A stretch of 11,936 nucleotides of DNA from an uncultured Gammaproteobacteria bacterium (GCA_913041025.1 CAJWGQ010000080.1:1-11936), one strand, 5' to 3'. Positions 1 to 7,120 are shown, numbered from the stretch's first letter. Notes: generated from the letters alone by a model not told the origin. A program made the numbers and translations.

Positions 1-984
1 GTGCTCGGTAGGAACCGGTCCACCCGTACTCGCGAGAACTCTCACACAATGCAATCGGCTGTCTCTCGCAGCAATCGAAACTCGAGGATCCAAAATATTC
101 GCCCAGACTGGAGGCACCCCCGTAATGACCGTCAACCTTTCAGTGATAATTCGATCAATTAACGCATTAGGAAGGAAATGATCAATTAGTGTCAGTTGAG
201 CACCTACATACACTGCTGAGATCAATTGATTGAGTCCCGCATCAAAGTTAAACGGGAGAAGCCCAGCAATATTGTCTTTTTGATTCAGCTTCGTGTAGCT
301 AGAAACGATCCGCGCGCCATCCACCAGATTACGATGCGTAACAACGATCCCTTTCTGTCTGCCCGTCGATCCAGATGTGTAGAGCAGGGTTGCGACATCT
401 TCCGGCCTGGGTTCTGGTAAAGGCATCCTCGAGTCTTGATAGTTGTCTAAGAGCCTCTTTAGATCAGGGTATTCGGATTGTTTGTTGGCCCGTACCGATA
501 TTACCTGGGCTTCGATGCCTTCCTTGATCTGCTTGATTCGATCGATTCTTTCTTGGTCGGCAAATAACAATTTGGCTCCGCTATCTTTTAAGCCATAGGC
601 CATTTCCTCAGGGTTCCATAACGAATTCATAGCGACGGCTATCCCACCGATGGCCGTAGTTGCACAGAATGCAATTATCCATTCGGGAAAATTACGCATT
701 GATATTGCAACTCTGTCCCCAGCCTTAATTCCGTATTCGGAGACCATCATGTTGGCAACTCTCGCGGACAAGTCATAAGATTCGCGATAGGTAAGTCGCT
801 CGTCTTCGAAGACGATGAAGGTTTCATCGCTCAAGTTCTCTTCAAAAAGCTCTCTTAGTGTTTTCGGACCGTTTTTAAATAGTCGACATGGCCTATCAAA
901 AACATGTCCGTCAGTCAGTTCATAGGGCTCCCCCTTGGCAGACAGTTTGGCTAACGCCTCGTCTCTCGATATTTCATTTGCCAC
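1..984 (-). CDS. AMP-forming acyl-CoA synthetase (C-terminus beyond the window)
   Basis: Class I adenylate-forming enzyme that would activate a carboxylic acid to an acyl-AMP and then an acyl-CoA in the cytoplasm. I translated the reverse strand by hand: the frame is open from a GTG at 982-984 to the window edge, giving 328 residues, about 60% of a usual 500-550 residue enzyme. The ATP-binding A3 loop reads YTSGSTGRQKG at residues 202-212, with Q where proline is usual. LPFNFDAGLNQL and then TGVPPVW and ASTGGPVP follow, as in the acid-binding half of fatty-acyl ligases. The C-terminal lid domain with the catalytic lysine lies outside the window. The GTG start is chosen because a GGAGG box lies 9 nt upstream; a nearby ATG is out of frame. 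It lies 117 nt downstream of the PhyH-like gene on the same strand, with no clear terminator between, so co-transcription is plausible. The substrate is unknown; long-chain or terpenoid acids fit the family and the neighbour. Confidence 0.9.
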   Translation of the reverse strand, partial: MANEISRDEALAKLSAKGEPYELTDGHVFDRPCRLFKNGPKTLRELFEENLSDETFIVFEDERLTYRESYDLSARVANMMVSEYGIKAGDRVAISMRNFPEWIIAFCATTAIGGIAVAMNSLWNPEEMAYGLKDSGAKLLFADQERIDRIKQIKEGIEAQVISVRANKQSEYPDLKRLLDNYQDSRMPLPEPRPEDVATLLYTSGSTGRQKGIVVTHRNLVDGARIVSSYTKLNQKDNIAGLLPFNFDAGLNQLISAVYVGAQLTLIDHFLPNALIDRIITERLTVITGVPPVWANILDPRVSIAARDSRLHCVRVLASTGGPVPTEH

Positions 985-991
985 TTTCAGA

Positions 992-1002
992 CTCCTCCCC
1001 TC
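992..1002 (-). promoter_or_regulatory. Strong ribosome binding site deciding a GTG start
   Basis: On the minus strand a purine-rich GAGGGGAGGAG stretch lies about 7-9 nt before the GTG at 984. It is the best Shine-Dalgarno match on this side of the window. It supports GTG initiation of the acyl-CoA synthetase rather than a later start. Confidence 0.7.
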
Positions 1003-1101
1003 AGTCTTTACGAATTTAATCAGAGAATGCTTTTGTTTGATCTCTTATTTTGACTCGACAAAGTTTAGTTATAAATAAATGCAGTGGACGATTAAAACCT
1101 T

Positions 1102-2307
1102 TTACTTTTCACCCTTATATTCAGCAAAGGATTCCCAGTCAAGCTCGGATAACATTTTTGCATCCTTAGTGTATTTCCAATCGAAGTCTTGGAGAAACTC
1201 GTGTGGGCGCTCCATCGAAAGCTCTCCGACATGAATTTCTGGTTGGTCTGGATCAATAGAGTTTCCGTCTACCATCCCTAGTCCATAATAAGAACTATAG
1301 CCCATGAGTTTCTTCAGTTTTGGAGAGACGTTTTCTACGATTTCTCTTGGAACGGATAGATATTGATTCTCTTGCTGTCGCATCATTCCTCGACTGTAAA
1401 GGATACGAGATGCTAATCGCGTACCTGGCGCTGTGCGTTTGCCCCCAGAGTGAAGTAATCGGCTATCTGTGAGTACACAGGTGCCAGCTGGAGCCGTTAG
1501 AGCCAGCAATTGATTTTCAGCCATCTTTTCGAAAGCGACGCCCGGTCTTACTTTATTATTCCCTTTCGCGTCAATGTGTGACCCAGGCACAACATAAGTG
1601 CCCCCTTCTTCTAAACTGAAGTCCGAGTAGCACCAGATGATGAGACAGTAAAGGGGATAGGGAGGGTGCGGCAAAGGAACAAAGCCTTGGTCTTGATGCA
1701 GTTCCTGTCTTCCGCCTCCTTGATGAACAATCGAGCCATGCGCCGTTCCAAGGTAAAACCCTTTCCCAAGTACTTTTTCTAGCAAGACTTCCACCAGATT
1801 TGCTCGATGAGCCGCGTTTTCTTCCAGAGCGATTAACTCCCTGAAAACTTTACCTTTGGGTAACATGTTGAAAATTAATTGAGCCCGACCTTGATGACTC
1901 ATGTGTGCTACGCCCGCATGTCTTTCGGCTTCAGCTTGATCGAGCATGCGATCGATCTGGGCTTGTATCTGCTCTTTGGTTATTGCGTTTTCCACGAGAC
2001 AATAACCCCATTGCATAAAATCTGATTCCAACTGTGACATATTTGTCGTGGGCTTAGGGAGTTCTTCAAAATCGCCAGTTGAGCCGATCCTGTCCCGATC
2101 GTTAGTTAGGCCTGATAGTCTGGCATTAGAAAAGGGCTGTTCGTAATAAAGAATTTCACTAAGACGGGTTTCTGAGGCAGGGCTTTTTGGAGGCCTTTGA
2201 TCAAGACTTCGTTTAAGTTGAGCAATTTCTGCTTCCAGCTCCAGTATCCTCTCCTTGGCAGACAAACTCGGCGCGGTAGTGGTAGTTGGAAGTTCTGGGT
2301 CCTGCAT
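1102..2307 (-). CDS. PhyH-family Fe(II)/2-oxoglutarate dioxygenase
   Basis: Phytanoyl-CoA dioxygenase-like enzyme of 401 residues, expected to hydroxylate a substrate using Fe(II), O2 and 2-oxoglutarate in the cytoplasm. The facial-triad residues are visible: H204 and D206 in LHQDQGF, and distal H286 in DSRLLHSGG, with R297 as the likely 2-oxoglutarate carboxylate ligand. PGSH at 241-244 is typical of the family. The catalytic fold appears to begin near residue 90. The first 90 residues are an extra N-terminal region with a leucine-rich heptad stretch at about 15-37 that looks like a short coiled coil. The start is the first ATG; its ribosome site is weak, and M90 is an alternative that would remove the extension. 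It is followed on the same strand by the acyl-CoA synthetase, which fits a ligase-then-hydroxylase pair acting on acyl-CoAs, as in alpha-oxidation of branched acids. Many PhyH proteins act on other substrates, so the exact substrate is unassigned. Confidence 0.88.
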   Translation of the reverse strand: MQDPELPTTTTAPSLSAKERILELEAEIAQLKRSLDQRPPKSPASETRLSEILYYEQPFSNARLSGLTNDRDRIGSTGDFEELPKPTTNMSQLESDFMQWGYCLVENAITKEQIQAQIDRMLDQAEAERHAGVAHMSHQGRAQLIFNMLPKGKVFRELIALEENAAHRANLVEVLLEKVLGKGFYLGTAHGSIVHQGGGRQELHQDQGFVPLPHPPYPLYCLIIWCYSDFSLEEGGTYVVPGSHIDAKGNNKVRPGVAFEKMAENQLLALTAPAGTCVLTDSRLLHSGGKRTAPGTRLASRILYSRGMMRQQENQYLSVPREIVENVSPKLKKLMGYSSYYGLGMVDGNSIDPDQPEIHVGELSMERPHEFLQDFDWKYTKDAKMLSELDWESFAEYKGEK

Positions 2308-2337
2308 TGGTTCGCTTTGATAAATATAGTTTCCTTG

Positions 2338-2365
2338 ATCTTACCAAACCTAAAGTATTCATCAA
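2338..2365 (-). promoter_or_regulatory. Possible sigma-70 promoter for the PhyH-like gene
   Basis: On the minus strand TTGATG (2360-2365) and TAAGAT (2338-2343) are separated by 16 nt. Each matches the -35 or -10 consensus at four of six positions. Transcription would begin about 25 nt before the ATG at 2307. Found by eye only. Confidence 0.3.
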
Positions 2366-2400
2366 AAATGCCATGAGCTTACTGAATTGAAGCTCTTTAG
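2350..2400. repeat. Nested inverted repeats in a divergent promoter region
   Basis: GAGCTT at 2375-2380 and AAGCTC at 2390-2395 form a perfect 6-bp inverted repeat with a 9-nt spacer. CTAAAG at 2350-2355 and CTTTAG at 2395-2400 form a second, outer pair. They sit between the divergent PhyH-like and molybdenum hydroxylase genes and overlap both putative promoters, a fitting place for an operator. The arms are short enough to arise by chance. Confidence 0.25.
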
Positions 2401-2426
2401 GCATATGACGGTTTTTGTTTTAGAAT
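2398..2426 (+). promoter_or_regulatory. Possible sigma-70 promoter for the molybdenum hydroxylase gene
   Basis: TAGGCA (2398-2403) and TAGAAT (2421-2426) are separated by 17 nt. The -10 box matches consensus at five of six positions and the -35 at four. The leader would be about 47 nt, ending with an AGAGG ribosome site at 2466-2470 before the ATG at 2480. Confidence 0.28.
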
Positions 2427-2479
2427 GTTTCAGGAAGAGGTAAAAACTAATTGTTGGACAAAGATAGAGGCTCGTTAAT

Positions 2480-4714
2480 ATGAGTGAAGCAGTAGATTAC
2501 AAATACGTTGGTAGCAGACCGATAAGGCCTGACGGGGTCGATAAAGTGACTGGAAGAGCTAATTTTGGTGCGGACGAAAATCTATCTGGAATGCTTTTTG
2601 GCAAGGTGGTTCGTAGCGAACATTCTCACGCGAGGATTCTATCGATAGATACGTCCGAGGCTGAAGCGATTCCAGGAGTTTTGTCTGTTATCACGGTAAA
2701 GGATTTTCCGGATCGCTCTGGTTTTAATGCGGGATTAAGGGCCTTTTCAGACAATGTGATCGCTCTGGACAAAGTGTTATATCACGGTCAAGCCATCGCT
2801 GCTGTGGCCGCAACTTCGTCTTATCTAGCTGAGCAAGCAGTCGATGCTGTCAAAGTTGAGTATGAAGTTTTGCCTGTCGTGACAGATATTCTAAAAGCGA
2901 TGGATGAATCAGCACCGCTTTTGCATGAGGGGATGTACACTGATGGTTTGGATGAAAAACCAGAGAAACCTTCAAACGTCTCAAAAAGAATGGTCATTGC
3001 CAAAGGCAATGTGGAAGAAGGGTTTGCATCGGCAGATGAAGTCATAGAGCGTGAGTACACCACTGCTATGGTTCACCAGGGCTATATCGAGCCGCATGCT
3101 TGTACCGCCAACTACAATGAGAGTGGACAGGCCACTCTCTGGGTGTCTTCACAAGGACACTTTGATATTAGGAATATGACCAGCCGCACCTTGGGTATGG
3201 ATATGGGAGATCTCAGGGTGATTCCTGCGGAGATTGGAGGAGGATTTGGCGGCAAAACTACCGTCTATCTGGAACCTCTAGCGTTGAAGCTTTCTGAAAA
3301 AAGTGGTCGTCCCGTTAAGATGGTAATGTCACGAGAAGAAGTATTCAGAGCGACCGGACCAGCCCCTGGAACGGTGAACACCGTCAAGATTGGCTGTAAG
3401 AAAGATGGCACGATTACAGCGATGTCTGCGAAACTGATCTATGAGTCAGGAGCTTATCCCGCAAGCCCATTAGGGCCGGGGTGCATGTGTGTCTTTGCGC
3501 CTTATGATGTGGAGAACATTCATATTGAGGGGTTTGAAGTAGTAGTTAATAAACCAAGGGTCGCAGCTTACAGGGCTCCGGGCGCGCCTCAGTCCGTCTA
3601 CGCAGCAGAGTCAGTCCTCGACGAGTTGGCTGAAATTTTGGATATAGATCCCCTTGATTTCCGCATAAAGAACGCTGCGACCAAAGGAACGCAGTCTGCC
3701 TACGGACCCAAGTTTCAGGAAATTGGATTTCAAGAGTGCTTGGAAGCAGCGAAGAATCACCCCAATTACCAAACATCACTTAAAGCCAACCAAGGGCGCG
3801 GTGTTGCTGCTGGGTTCTGGTTCAACGCGGGTAATATGTCGACTGCTGAGGTCCATATTGTAGATAGTGGGATGGTCAAGATAGTAGAGGGAAGTCCCGA
3901 CATCGGTGGAAGTCGCGCAGGAATGGCTCTCATGGCAGCTGAAACCCTGGGAGTTCCCTACGAGCAGATACGTGTCTTAGTTGCTGATACGGACAGCACG
4001 GGTTACAGCAGCACCACGGGAGGTAGCAGGACCACTTTTGCTACCGGTCTTGCGGTGATCCAGGCCTGTGAACAGGTCATTCTTGAGCTTAGAGGTCGGG
4101 CTGCTAAGACCTGGGGCGTAGATTTGGATCAAGTGGAATGGTCTGAGGGCACGGCGATTCCAGTTGCCGGGCTCAACATAGAGGCTGAGCCCATGAACTT
4201 GAAGCAACTAGCTAAAGTTGCGGCAAGAACGGGGGGGCCGATTTCGGGCATTGCCACATTGAATGCGCAGGGCGCTGGGCCCGCTTTCTCGGTTAATTTG
4301 ACGGACGTAGAGGTAGATCGAGAAACCGGTAAGGTCGATGTACTGAGTTTTACGGCGATTCAGGATGCGGGTAAAGCCATTCACCCTTCTTACGTTGAAG
4401 GACAACTTCAGGGGGGTGCTGTGCAAGGTATTGGCTGGGCATTGAATGAAGAATTTGTATTCGATGAGCAGGGCAAGTTAGATAATCCAGGTTTTCTGGA
4501 CTATCGGATTCCGGTAGCTTCTGATTTACCCATGATTGATACGCACATTGTAGAGGTGCCCAACCCTAATCATCCCTTCGGTGTTCGTGGTTGTGGTGAA
4601 ACGCCTATTGTTGCGCCTTTGGCTGCGGTTGGAAATGCCGTGAATCGTGCCTTGGGTACACGAATCAGAGAGTTGCCGTTGTCTCCTACCCGGATACTAG
4701 AAGCGATCGACTGA
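2480..4714 (+). CDS. Xanthine dehydrogenase-family molybdopterin-binding subunit
   Basis: Large catalytic subunit (744 residues) of a molybdenum hydroxylase, the family of xanthine dehydrogenase, aldehyde oxidoreductase and 4-hydroxybenzoyl-CoA reductase. These enzymes hydroxylate or dehydroxylate a carbon next to nitrogen, carbonyl or ring atoms, with water as oxygen source. The N-terminal a/b-hammerhead domain occupies about residues 15-135. Molybdopterin-contacting motifs follow: GGGFGGK at 253-259, AYRAPGAPQ at 363-371, GGSRTTF at 514-520 and GQLQGGAVQGIGWAL at 641-655. GVRGCGETP at 701-709 carries the conserved active-site glutamate, E707. The AYRAPGAPQ loop lacks the AYXCSFR signature of form I CO dehydrogenase, so CoxL is unlikely. 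There is no signal peptide and no FeS or FAD domain, so electrons need partner subunits. None is adjacent: both flanking genes are on the other strand, so the gene is monocistronic here. Ribosome site AGAGG at 2466-2470. The substrate is not predictable. Confidence 0.92.
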   Translation: MSEAVDYKYVGSRPIRPDGVDKVTGRANFGADENLSGMLFGKVVRSEHSHARILSIDTSEAEAIPGVLSVITVKDFPDRSGFNAGLRAFSDNVIALDKVLYHGQAIAAVAATSSYLAEQAVDAVKVEYEVLPVVTDILKAMDESAPLLHEGMYTDGLDEKPEKPSNVSKRMVIAKGNVEEGFASADEVIEREYTTAMVHQGYIEPHACTANYNESGQATLWVSSQGHFDIRNMTSRTLGMDMGDLRVIPAEIGGGFGGKTTVYLEPLALKLSEKSGRPVKMVMSREEVFRATGPAPGTVNTVKIGCKKDGTITAMSAKLIYESGAYPASPLGPGCMCVFAPYDVENIHIEGFEVVVNKPRVAAYRAPGAPQSVYAAESVLDELAEILDIDPLDFRIKNAATKGTQSAYGPKFQEIGFQECLEAAKNHPNYQTSLKANQGRGVAAGFWFNAGNMSTAEVHIVDSGMVKIVEGSPDIGGSRAGMALMAAETLGVPYEQIRVLVADTDSTGYSSTTGGSRTTFATGLAVIQACEQVILELRGRAAKTWGVDLDQVEWSEGTAIPVAGLNIEAEPMNLKQLAKVAARTGGPISGIATLNAQGAGPAFSVNLTDVEVDRETGKVDVLSFTAIQDAGKAIHPSYVEGQLQGGAVQGIGWALNEEFVFDEQGKLDNPGFLDYRIPVASDLPMIDTHIVEVPNPNHPFGVRGCGETPIVAPLAAVGNAVNRALGTRIRELPLSPTRILEAID

Positions 4715-4732
4715 GAGTGCCTTGCGGCTTTG

Positions 4733-4765
4733 GAGAGGTTGAGCACGCCGACGCTGCAACCTCTC
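4733..4765. terminator. Hairpin between convergent genes, likely terminator
   Basis: GAGAGGTTG (4733-4741) and CAACCTCTC (4757-4765) form a perfect 9-bp stem. It is extended inward by AGC/GCT with one bulged G, leaving an 8-nt loop. It starts 18 nt after the molybdenum hydroxylase stop and lies before the stop of the convergent nitronate monooxygenase-like gene, so it could end both transcripts. On the plus strand the T tract (4783-4788) comes about 17 nt after the stem rather than directly after it. It is therefore not a textbook intrinsic terminator. Confidence 0.6.
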
Positions 4766-4788
4766 GATCAACTTCAAATATCGTTTTT

Positions 4789-5919
4789 CTAGCTCTCTAC
4801 GGTGGCGGATACTCGTTCGACTGCCGTTAAGTAGTCTTCCATAAACTCTCGAACCACGGTTCGTGTGTCTTGGATCGACTCTATCAACCCCACACCTTGC
4901 CCGACGAATGAAGTTGCTAGCTGCTTGGCACCCTCGTGACCACCTTCCGCAAGTTTAGTAACTTTCGCGAGAGGTGCTTCACTAACAAGTGATTGAAGTG
5001 GCATCGGCAGAGGCTCTGGTCCCTCGCCTGATTCCCAAGCATCCGTCCACGGTGATCGAAGCTGACGAGAATATTTTCCGGTTCTCGCCTTTGATCTTAC
5101 CGTTTGCCTTGAATTGGCTTGAACGTATTTTTCTTTGATTATTTGCGAGGTTTCAGCCTCTGATGTTGCTAGCCACATGGAGCCGGTCCATGCGCCGTGA
5201 GCGCCCATGGCCATTGCAGCAGCCATTTGTCTGCCCTTGATAATTCCTCCAGCGGCGAGCACTGGAACTTTAGAGTCGGCGACCGCTTGGCATACCTCTG
5301 GTACGAGAACCATGGTTGATACCTCTCCGCAATGGCCGCCTGCTTCTGTCCCAGAGACGATTAATACATCAACGCCCGCTTCTACTTGTTTTACAGCATG
5401 CTCTTTTGCGCCCACTAAGGCACCAACCACAACGCCTCTTTCTTTACCCATTTCCAGCATATATTGGGGAGGAACTCCCAAGGCATTAACGATCAGTTTA
5501 ATGGGGTGCGAAAACGCTACGTCAATAATGTTCGCAGCTTTGCCTTTCGTCAGAAATCCCCCAGCTGATCCGGTTTGTTTGTCGTAAACGTCAGCTGTAT
5601 CAATGTTGTGTTGTGCCAGTATCCCAGTCGCAAATCTTCTATGATCTTCGGGGACCATGCCGAGGATTTCGCCGGGTGAGTCATTCGCATCTGTGACTGC
5701 CATGCTTGTAGGGGCAATAAGATCTACTCCGTAGGGCATTCCATCGATATGCTCATCTATCCAGTTGAGTTCTATCTCTAAAGATTCAGCGTTATGTCCA
5801 GCAGCGCCCAAAACGCCAAAGCCTCCGGCCTTACTAACTTCGACCACTACGTCTCTGCAATGGGTAAATGCTACCAATGGAAAATCGACACCGAGTAAGT
5901 CGCATATAGGTGATTTCAT
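4789..5919 (-). CDS. Nitronate monooxygenase / 2-nitropropane dioxygenase-family flavoenzyme
   Basis: FMN-dependent TIM-barrel protein of 376 residues in the nitronate monooxygenase/FabK-like superfamily. Characterised members oxidise alkyl nitronates or reduce enoyl thioesters. Visible family features are PLVAFTHCRDVVVEVSKAGG at 14-33 (first strand and loop), VSGTEAGGHCGE at 188-199 with the H196 that corresponds to the usual catalytic or substrate-binding histidine, and the FMN-phosphate segment PVLAAGGI at 219-226 followed by MGAHGAWTGSMWLAT at 238-252. The C-terminal part contains GQGVGLI followed by a REFMEDYL helix, common in proteobacterial and actinobacterial homologues near acyl-CoA catabolism genes. 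The reading frame extends 22 codons further upstream to 5985. I prefer the ATG at 5917-5919 because a GGGAGG box lies 6 nt before it and the fold begins there. It is divergent from the LLM oxidoreductase gene. Nitronate as substrate is unproven; many members are only FMN oxidoreductases. Confidence 0.88.
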   Translation of the reverse strand: MKSPICDLLGVDFPLVAFTHCRDVVVEVSKAGGFGVLGAAGHNAESLEIELNWIDEHIDGMPYGVDLIAPTSMAVTDANDSPGEILGMVPEDHRRFATGILAQHNIDTADVYDKQTGSAGGFLTKGKAANIIDVAFSHPIKLIVNALGVPPQYMLEMGKERGVVVGALVGAKEHAVKQVEAGVDVLIVSGTEAGGHCGEVSTMVLVPEVCQAVADSKVPVLAAGGIIKGRQMAAAMAMGAHGAWTGSMWLATSEAETSQIIKEKYVQANSRQTVRSKARTGKYSRQLRSPWTDAWESGEGPEPLPMPLQSLVSEAPLAKVTKLAEGGHEGAKQLATSFVGQGVGLIESIQDTRTVVREFMEDYLTAVERVSATVES

Positions 5920-5925
5920 GTTTTT

Positions 5926-5931
5926 CCTCCC
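5926..5931 (-). promoter_or_regulatory. Ribosome binding site fixing the flavoenzyme start
   Basis: Minus-strand GGGAGG lies 6 nt upstream of the ATG at 5919. It places the start at 5919 rather than at the upstream in-frame ATG at 5985, which has no comparable site. Confidence 0.7.
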
Positions 5932-5967
5932 TGAAAAAATAAGATTTAGTGTTTTCTGTTTCCGGAC

Positions 5968-5997
5968 AATATAGCATCGAATCATGAAAAGCAGGAA
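5968..5997 (-). promoter_or_regulatory. Possible promoter for the nitronate monooxygenase-like gene
   Basis: On the minus strand TATATT (5968-5973) is a fair -10 box, and TTCCTG (5992-5997) is a weak -35 candidate 18 nt upstream. The leader would be about 40 nt. Only the -10 is convincing by eye. Confidence 0.22.
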
Positions 5998-6064
5998 GTG
6001 AGAAGAGACGAATGTTCTCTAGACTCCATGAGTTTATTTTTAAGATGACATCGAAATATTTTCT

Positions 6065-6077
6065 ATAACTTCGTTAT
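6065..6077. repeat. Small palindrome in a divergent promoter region
   Basis: ATAAC-TTC-GTTAT is a perfect inverted repeat with 5-bp arms and a 3-nt spacer. It lies 34 nt upstream of the LLM oxidoreductase start, within the spacer shared with the divergent flavoenzyme gene. The position fits a repressor site, but the arms are short. Confidence 0.2.
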
Positions 6078-6111
6078 CATCGACTATCCTACTTGTGCTT
6101 AGGATTTGTGA

Positions 6112-6942
6112 ATGGATTCCCCAAAAATTAATTTTGGTATACAGGTTCGTACTCAAGGTCCGCAGTCGACTCAGAAGACGATACTGGATTGTGCGAAAAT
6201 GGCGGAGGAGGTTGGATTTGAAGAGCTCTATGTCGTGGATCATATTGCGATTCCTCCTGACGATGTCGAAGGATCTGATGGTCGCTATCTAGACCCTTTG
6301 AGTGTATTAAATTATTTAGCTGGGCAGACGCAAGAGATCGCTTTGTGCACTGGTGTTCTTGTATTGCCTTACAGGCCTATTCTTCCGACGGCAAAAGTTG
6401 TTGCTACTTTGCAGGAACTGTCTGGTAATCGTCTGAAACTTGGATTGGGAGTTGGTTGGATGAACCCCGAATTTAAAGCTCTGGGGATAGACAGATCAAA
6501 AAGAGGCCGACTGTTCAATGACGGGTTGGAATTTTTGAATCGGGCGTTCTCAAGCGATTGTATTGCTGAGAATGGTCAGGATTTTATGTTCCTCCCTCGA
6601 CCCTTGCGGCCCCCGCTTCTTATTGGCGGCACACCAGAGTACGCGTTTGATCGGGCAGTCACTTATGGGGATGGTTGGATTCCCATGGCTGGCAAAAACC
6701 TTGAAAAATTTAGAGCTCCAGTTGCGCAACTGAGAGAGCGATTCTTTGAATCAGGCAAGGGCGAGCCCGAGGTCGCGGTTTTTACGAGGTTAGCCTTTGA
6801 AGAAGACGCGAGGATTTCTGATCAAATAGAACAAATGATTGATATCGGGGTGACCACTATCATCCACGGCGGTGTCCGTTATCGGGATTCCAATGAATTT
6901 TTCGATATTGCTAGTGCGATAGCGGGAGCTCGACTCAAATAG
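6112..6942 (+). CDS. LLM-class (luciferase-like) F420- or flavin-dependent oxidoreductase
   Basis: Bacterial luciferase-like TIM-barrel oxidoreductase of 276 residues, close in pattern to the TIGR03619-type F420-dependent group. Members move hydride between a deazaflavin or FMN and a small organic substrate in the cytoplasm. Visible landmarks are INFGIQV at 6-12 (first strand), YVVDHIAIP at 40-48, TGVLVLPYRPILPTAKVVAT at 80-99, then GNRLKLGLGVGWMNPEF at 105-121 with a following R-G pair (RG at 131-132). PPLLIGGTPEYAFDRA at 167-182, then GDGWIPM, forms the phosphate-binding end. An AGGA ribosome site lies 7 nt before the ATG. The gene is transcribed alone, divergently from the nitronate monooxygenase-like gene. 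The cofactor is uncertain: F420 is not universal in proteobacteria and no F420 biosynthesis gene is in the window, so FMN is possible. The substrate is unknown. Confidence 0.88.
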   Translation: MDSPKINFGIQVRTQGPQSTQKTILDCAKMAEEVGFEELYVVDHIAIPPDDVEGSDGRYLDPLSVLNYLAGQTQEIALCTGVLVLPYRPILPTAKVVATLQELSGNRLKLGLGVGWMNPEFKALGIDRSKRGRLFNDGLEFLNRAFSSDCIAENGQDFMFLPRPLRPPLLIGGTPEYAFDRAVTYGDGWIPMAGKNLEKFRAPVAQLRERFFESGKGEPEVAVFTRLAFEEDARISDQIEQMIDIGVTTIIHGGVRYRDSNEFFDIASAIAGARLK

Positions 6943-6950
6943 TTTTTTGT

Positions 6951-6970
6951 CCAACTGCCTTCGAAGTTGG
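6951..6970 (+). terminator. Weak hairpin after the LLM oxidoreductase gene
   Basis: CCAACT (6951-6956) and AGTTGG (6965-6970) form a perfect 6-bp stem with an 8-nt loop, starting 9 nt after the stop codon. It is followed by a T-rich but broken stretch (TTGCTTTA). Position favours a terminator; stem strength and tail do not. Confidence 0.35.
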
Positions 6971-7120
6971 TTGCTTTAGCGCGAATGCTGCAGTACTCGA
7001 TCGCGGGTTCGTTGTCTTGTCGAAATAATTCATCAAACTTGTAAAAAATGCTAATATTGCAACTTCTTGGATTGGATTCACCGATCTAGCTCGTTTAAGT
7101 CGTTTAAAGCAAATTTAGAA

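Noticed and set aside
153..227. Three copies of GATCAATT within 75 bp
   Set aside because: All lie inside the acyl-CoA synthetase coding sequence, with irregular spacing and no palindromic arrangement. Likely coincidence.
226..420. A 64-codon open frame at the left end
   Set aside because: It runs antisense to the acyl-CoA synthetase through the A3 loop and is a shadow of that gene.
933..2264. 12-mer CCTTGGCAGACA shared by the acyl-CoA synthetase and PhyH-like genes (933-944 and 2253-2264)
   Set aside because: Several 12-mer matches are expected by chance in a window of this size. Both encode LSAK in unrelated contexts.
2213..2404. A 63-codon minus-strand frame across the PhyH-like start
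   Set aside because: It overlaps the well-supported PhyH frame and the promoter region, with no ribosome site or domain.
3119..3139. 8-bp hairpin GAGAGTGG/CCACTCTC inside the Mo hydroxylase gene
   Set aside because: About one such stem with a short loop is expected by chance in 12 kb, and it has no meaningful position.
2480..4714. Assignment as CO dehydrogenase large subunit (CoxL form I)
   Set aside because: The active-site loop reads AYRAPGAPQ, not the AYXCSFR signature of form I CO dehydrogenase.
5207..5587. A 126-codon open frame opposite the nitronate monooxygenase-like gene
   Set aside because: It is antisense to a well-supported flavoenzyme. Its Ser/Thr/Pro/Ala-rich translation is typical of a shadow frame.
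5920..5985. Longer start for the nitronate monooxygenase-like protein
   Set aside because: The extra 22 residues precede the conserved fold, and GGGAGG 6 nt before the ATG at 5919 is far better placed.
7067..7120. Upstream TTG start adding 18 residues to the RND adaptor
   Set aside because: The extension puts polar, basic residues before the membrane anchor and has no clear ribosome site. The ATG at 7121 gives a normal adaptor N-terminus.
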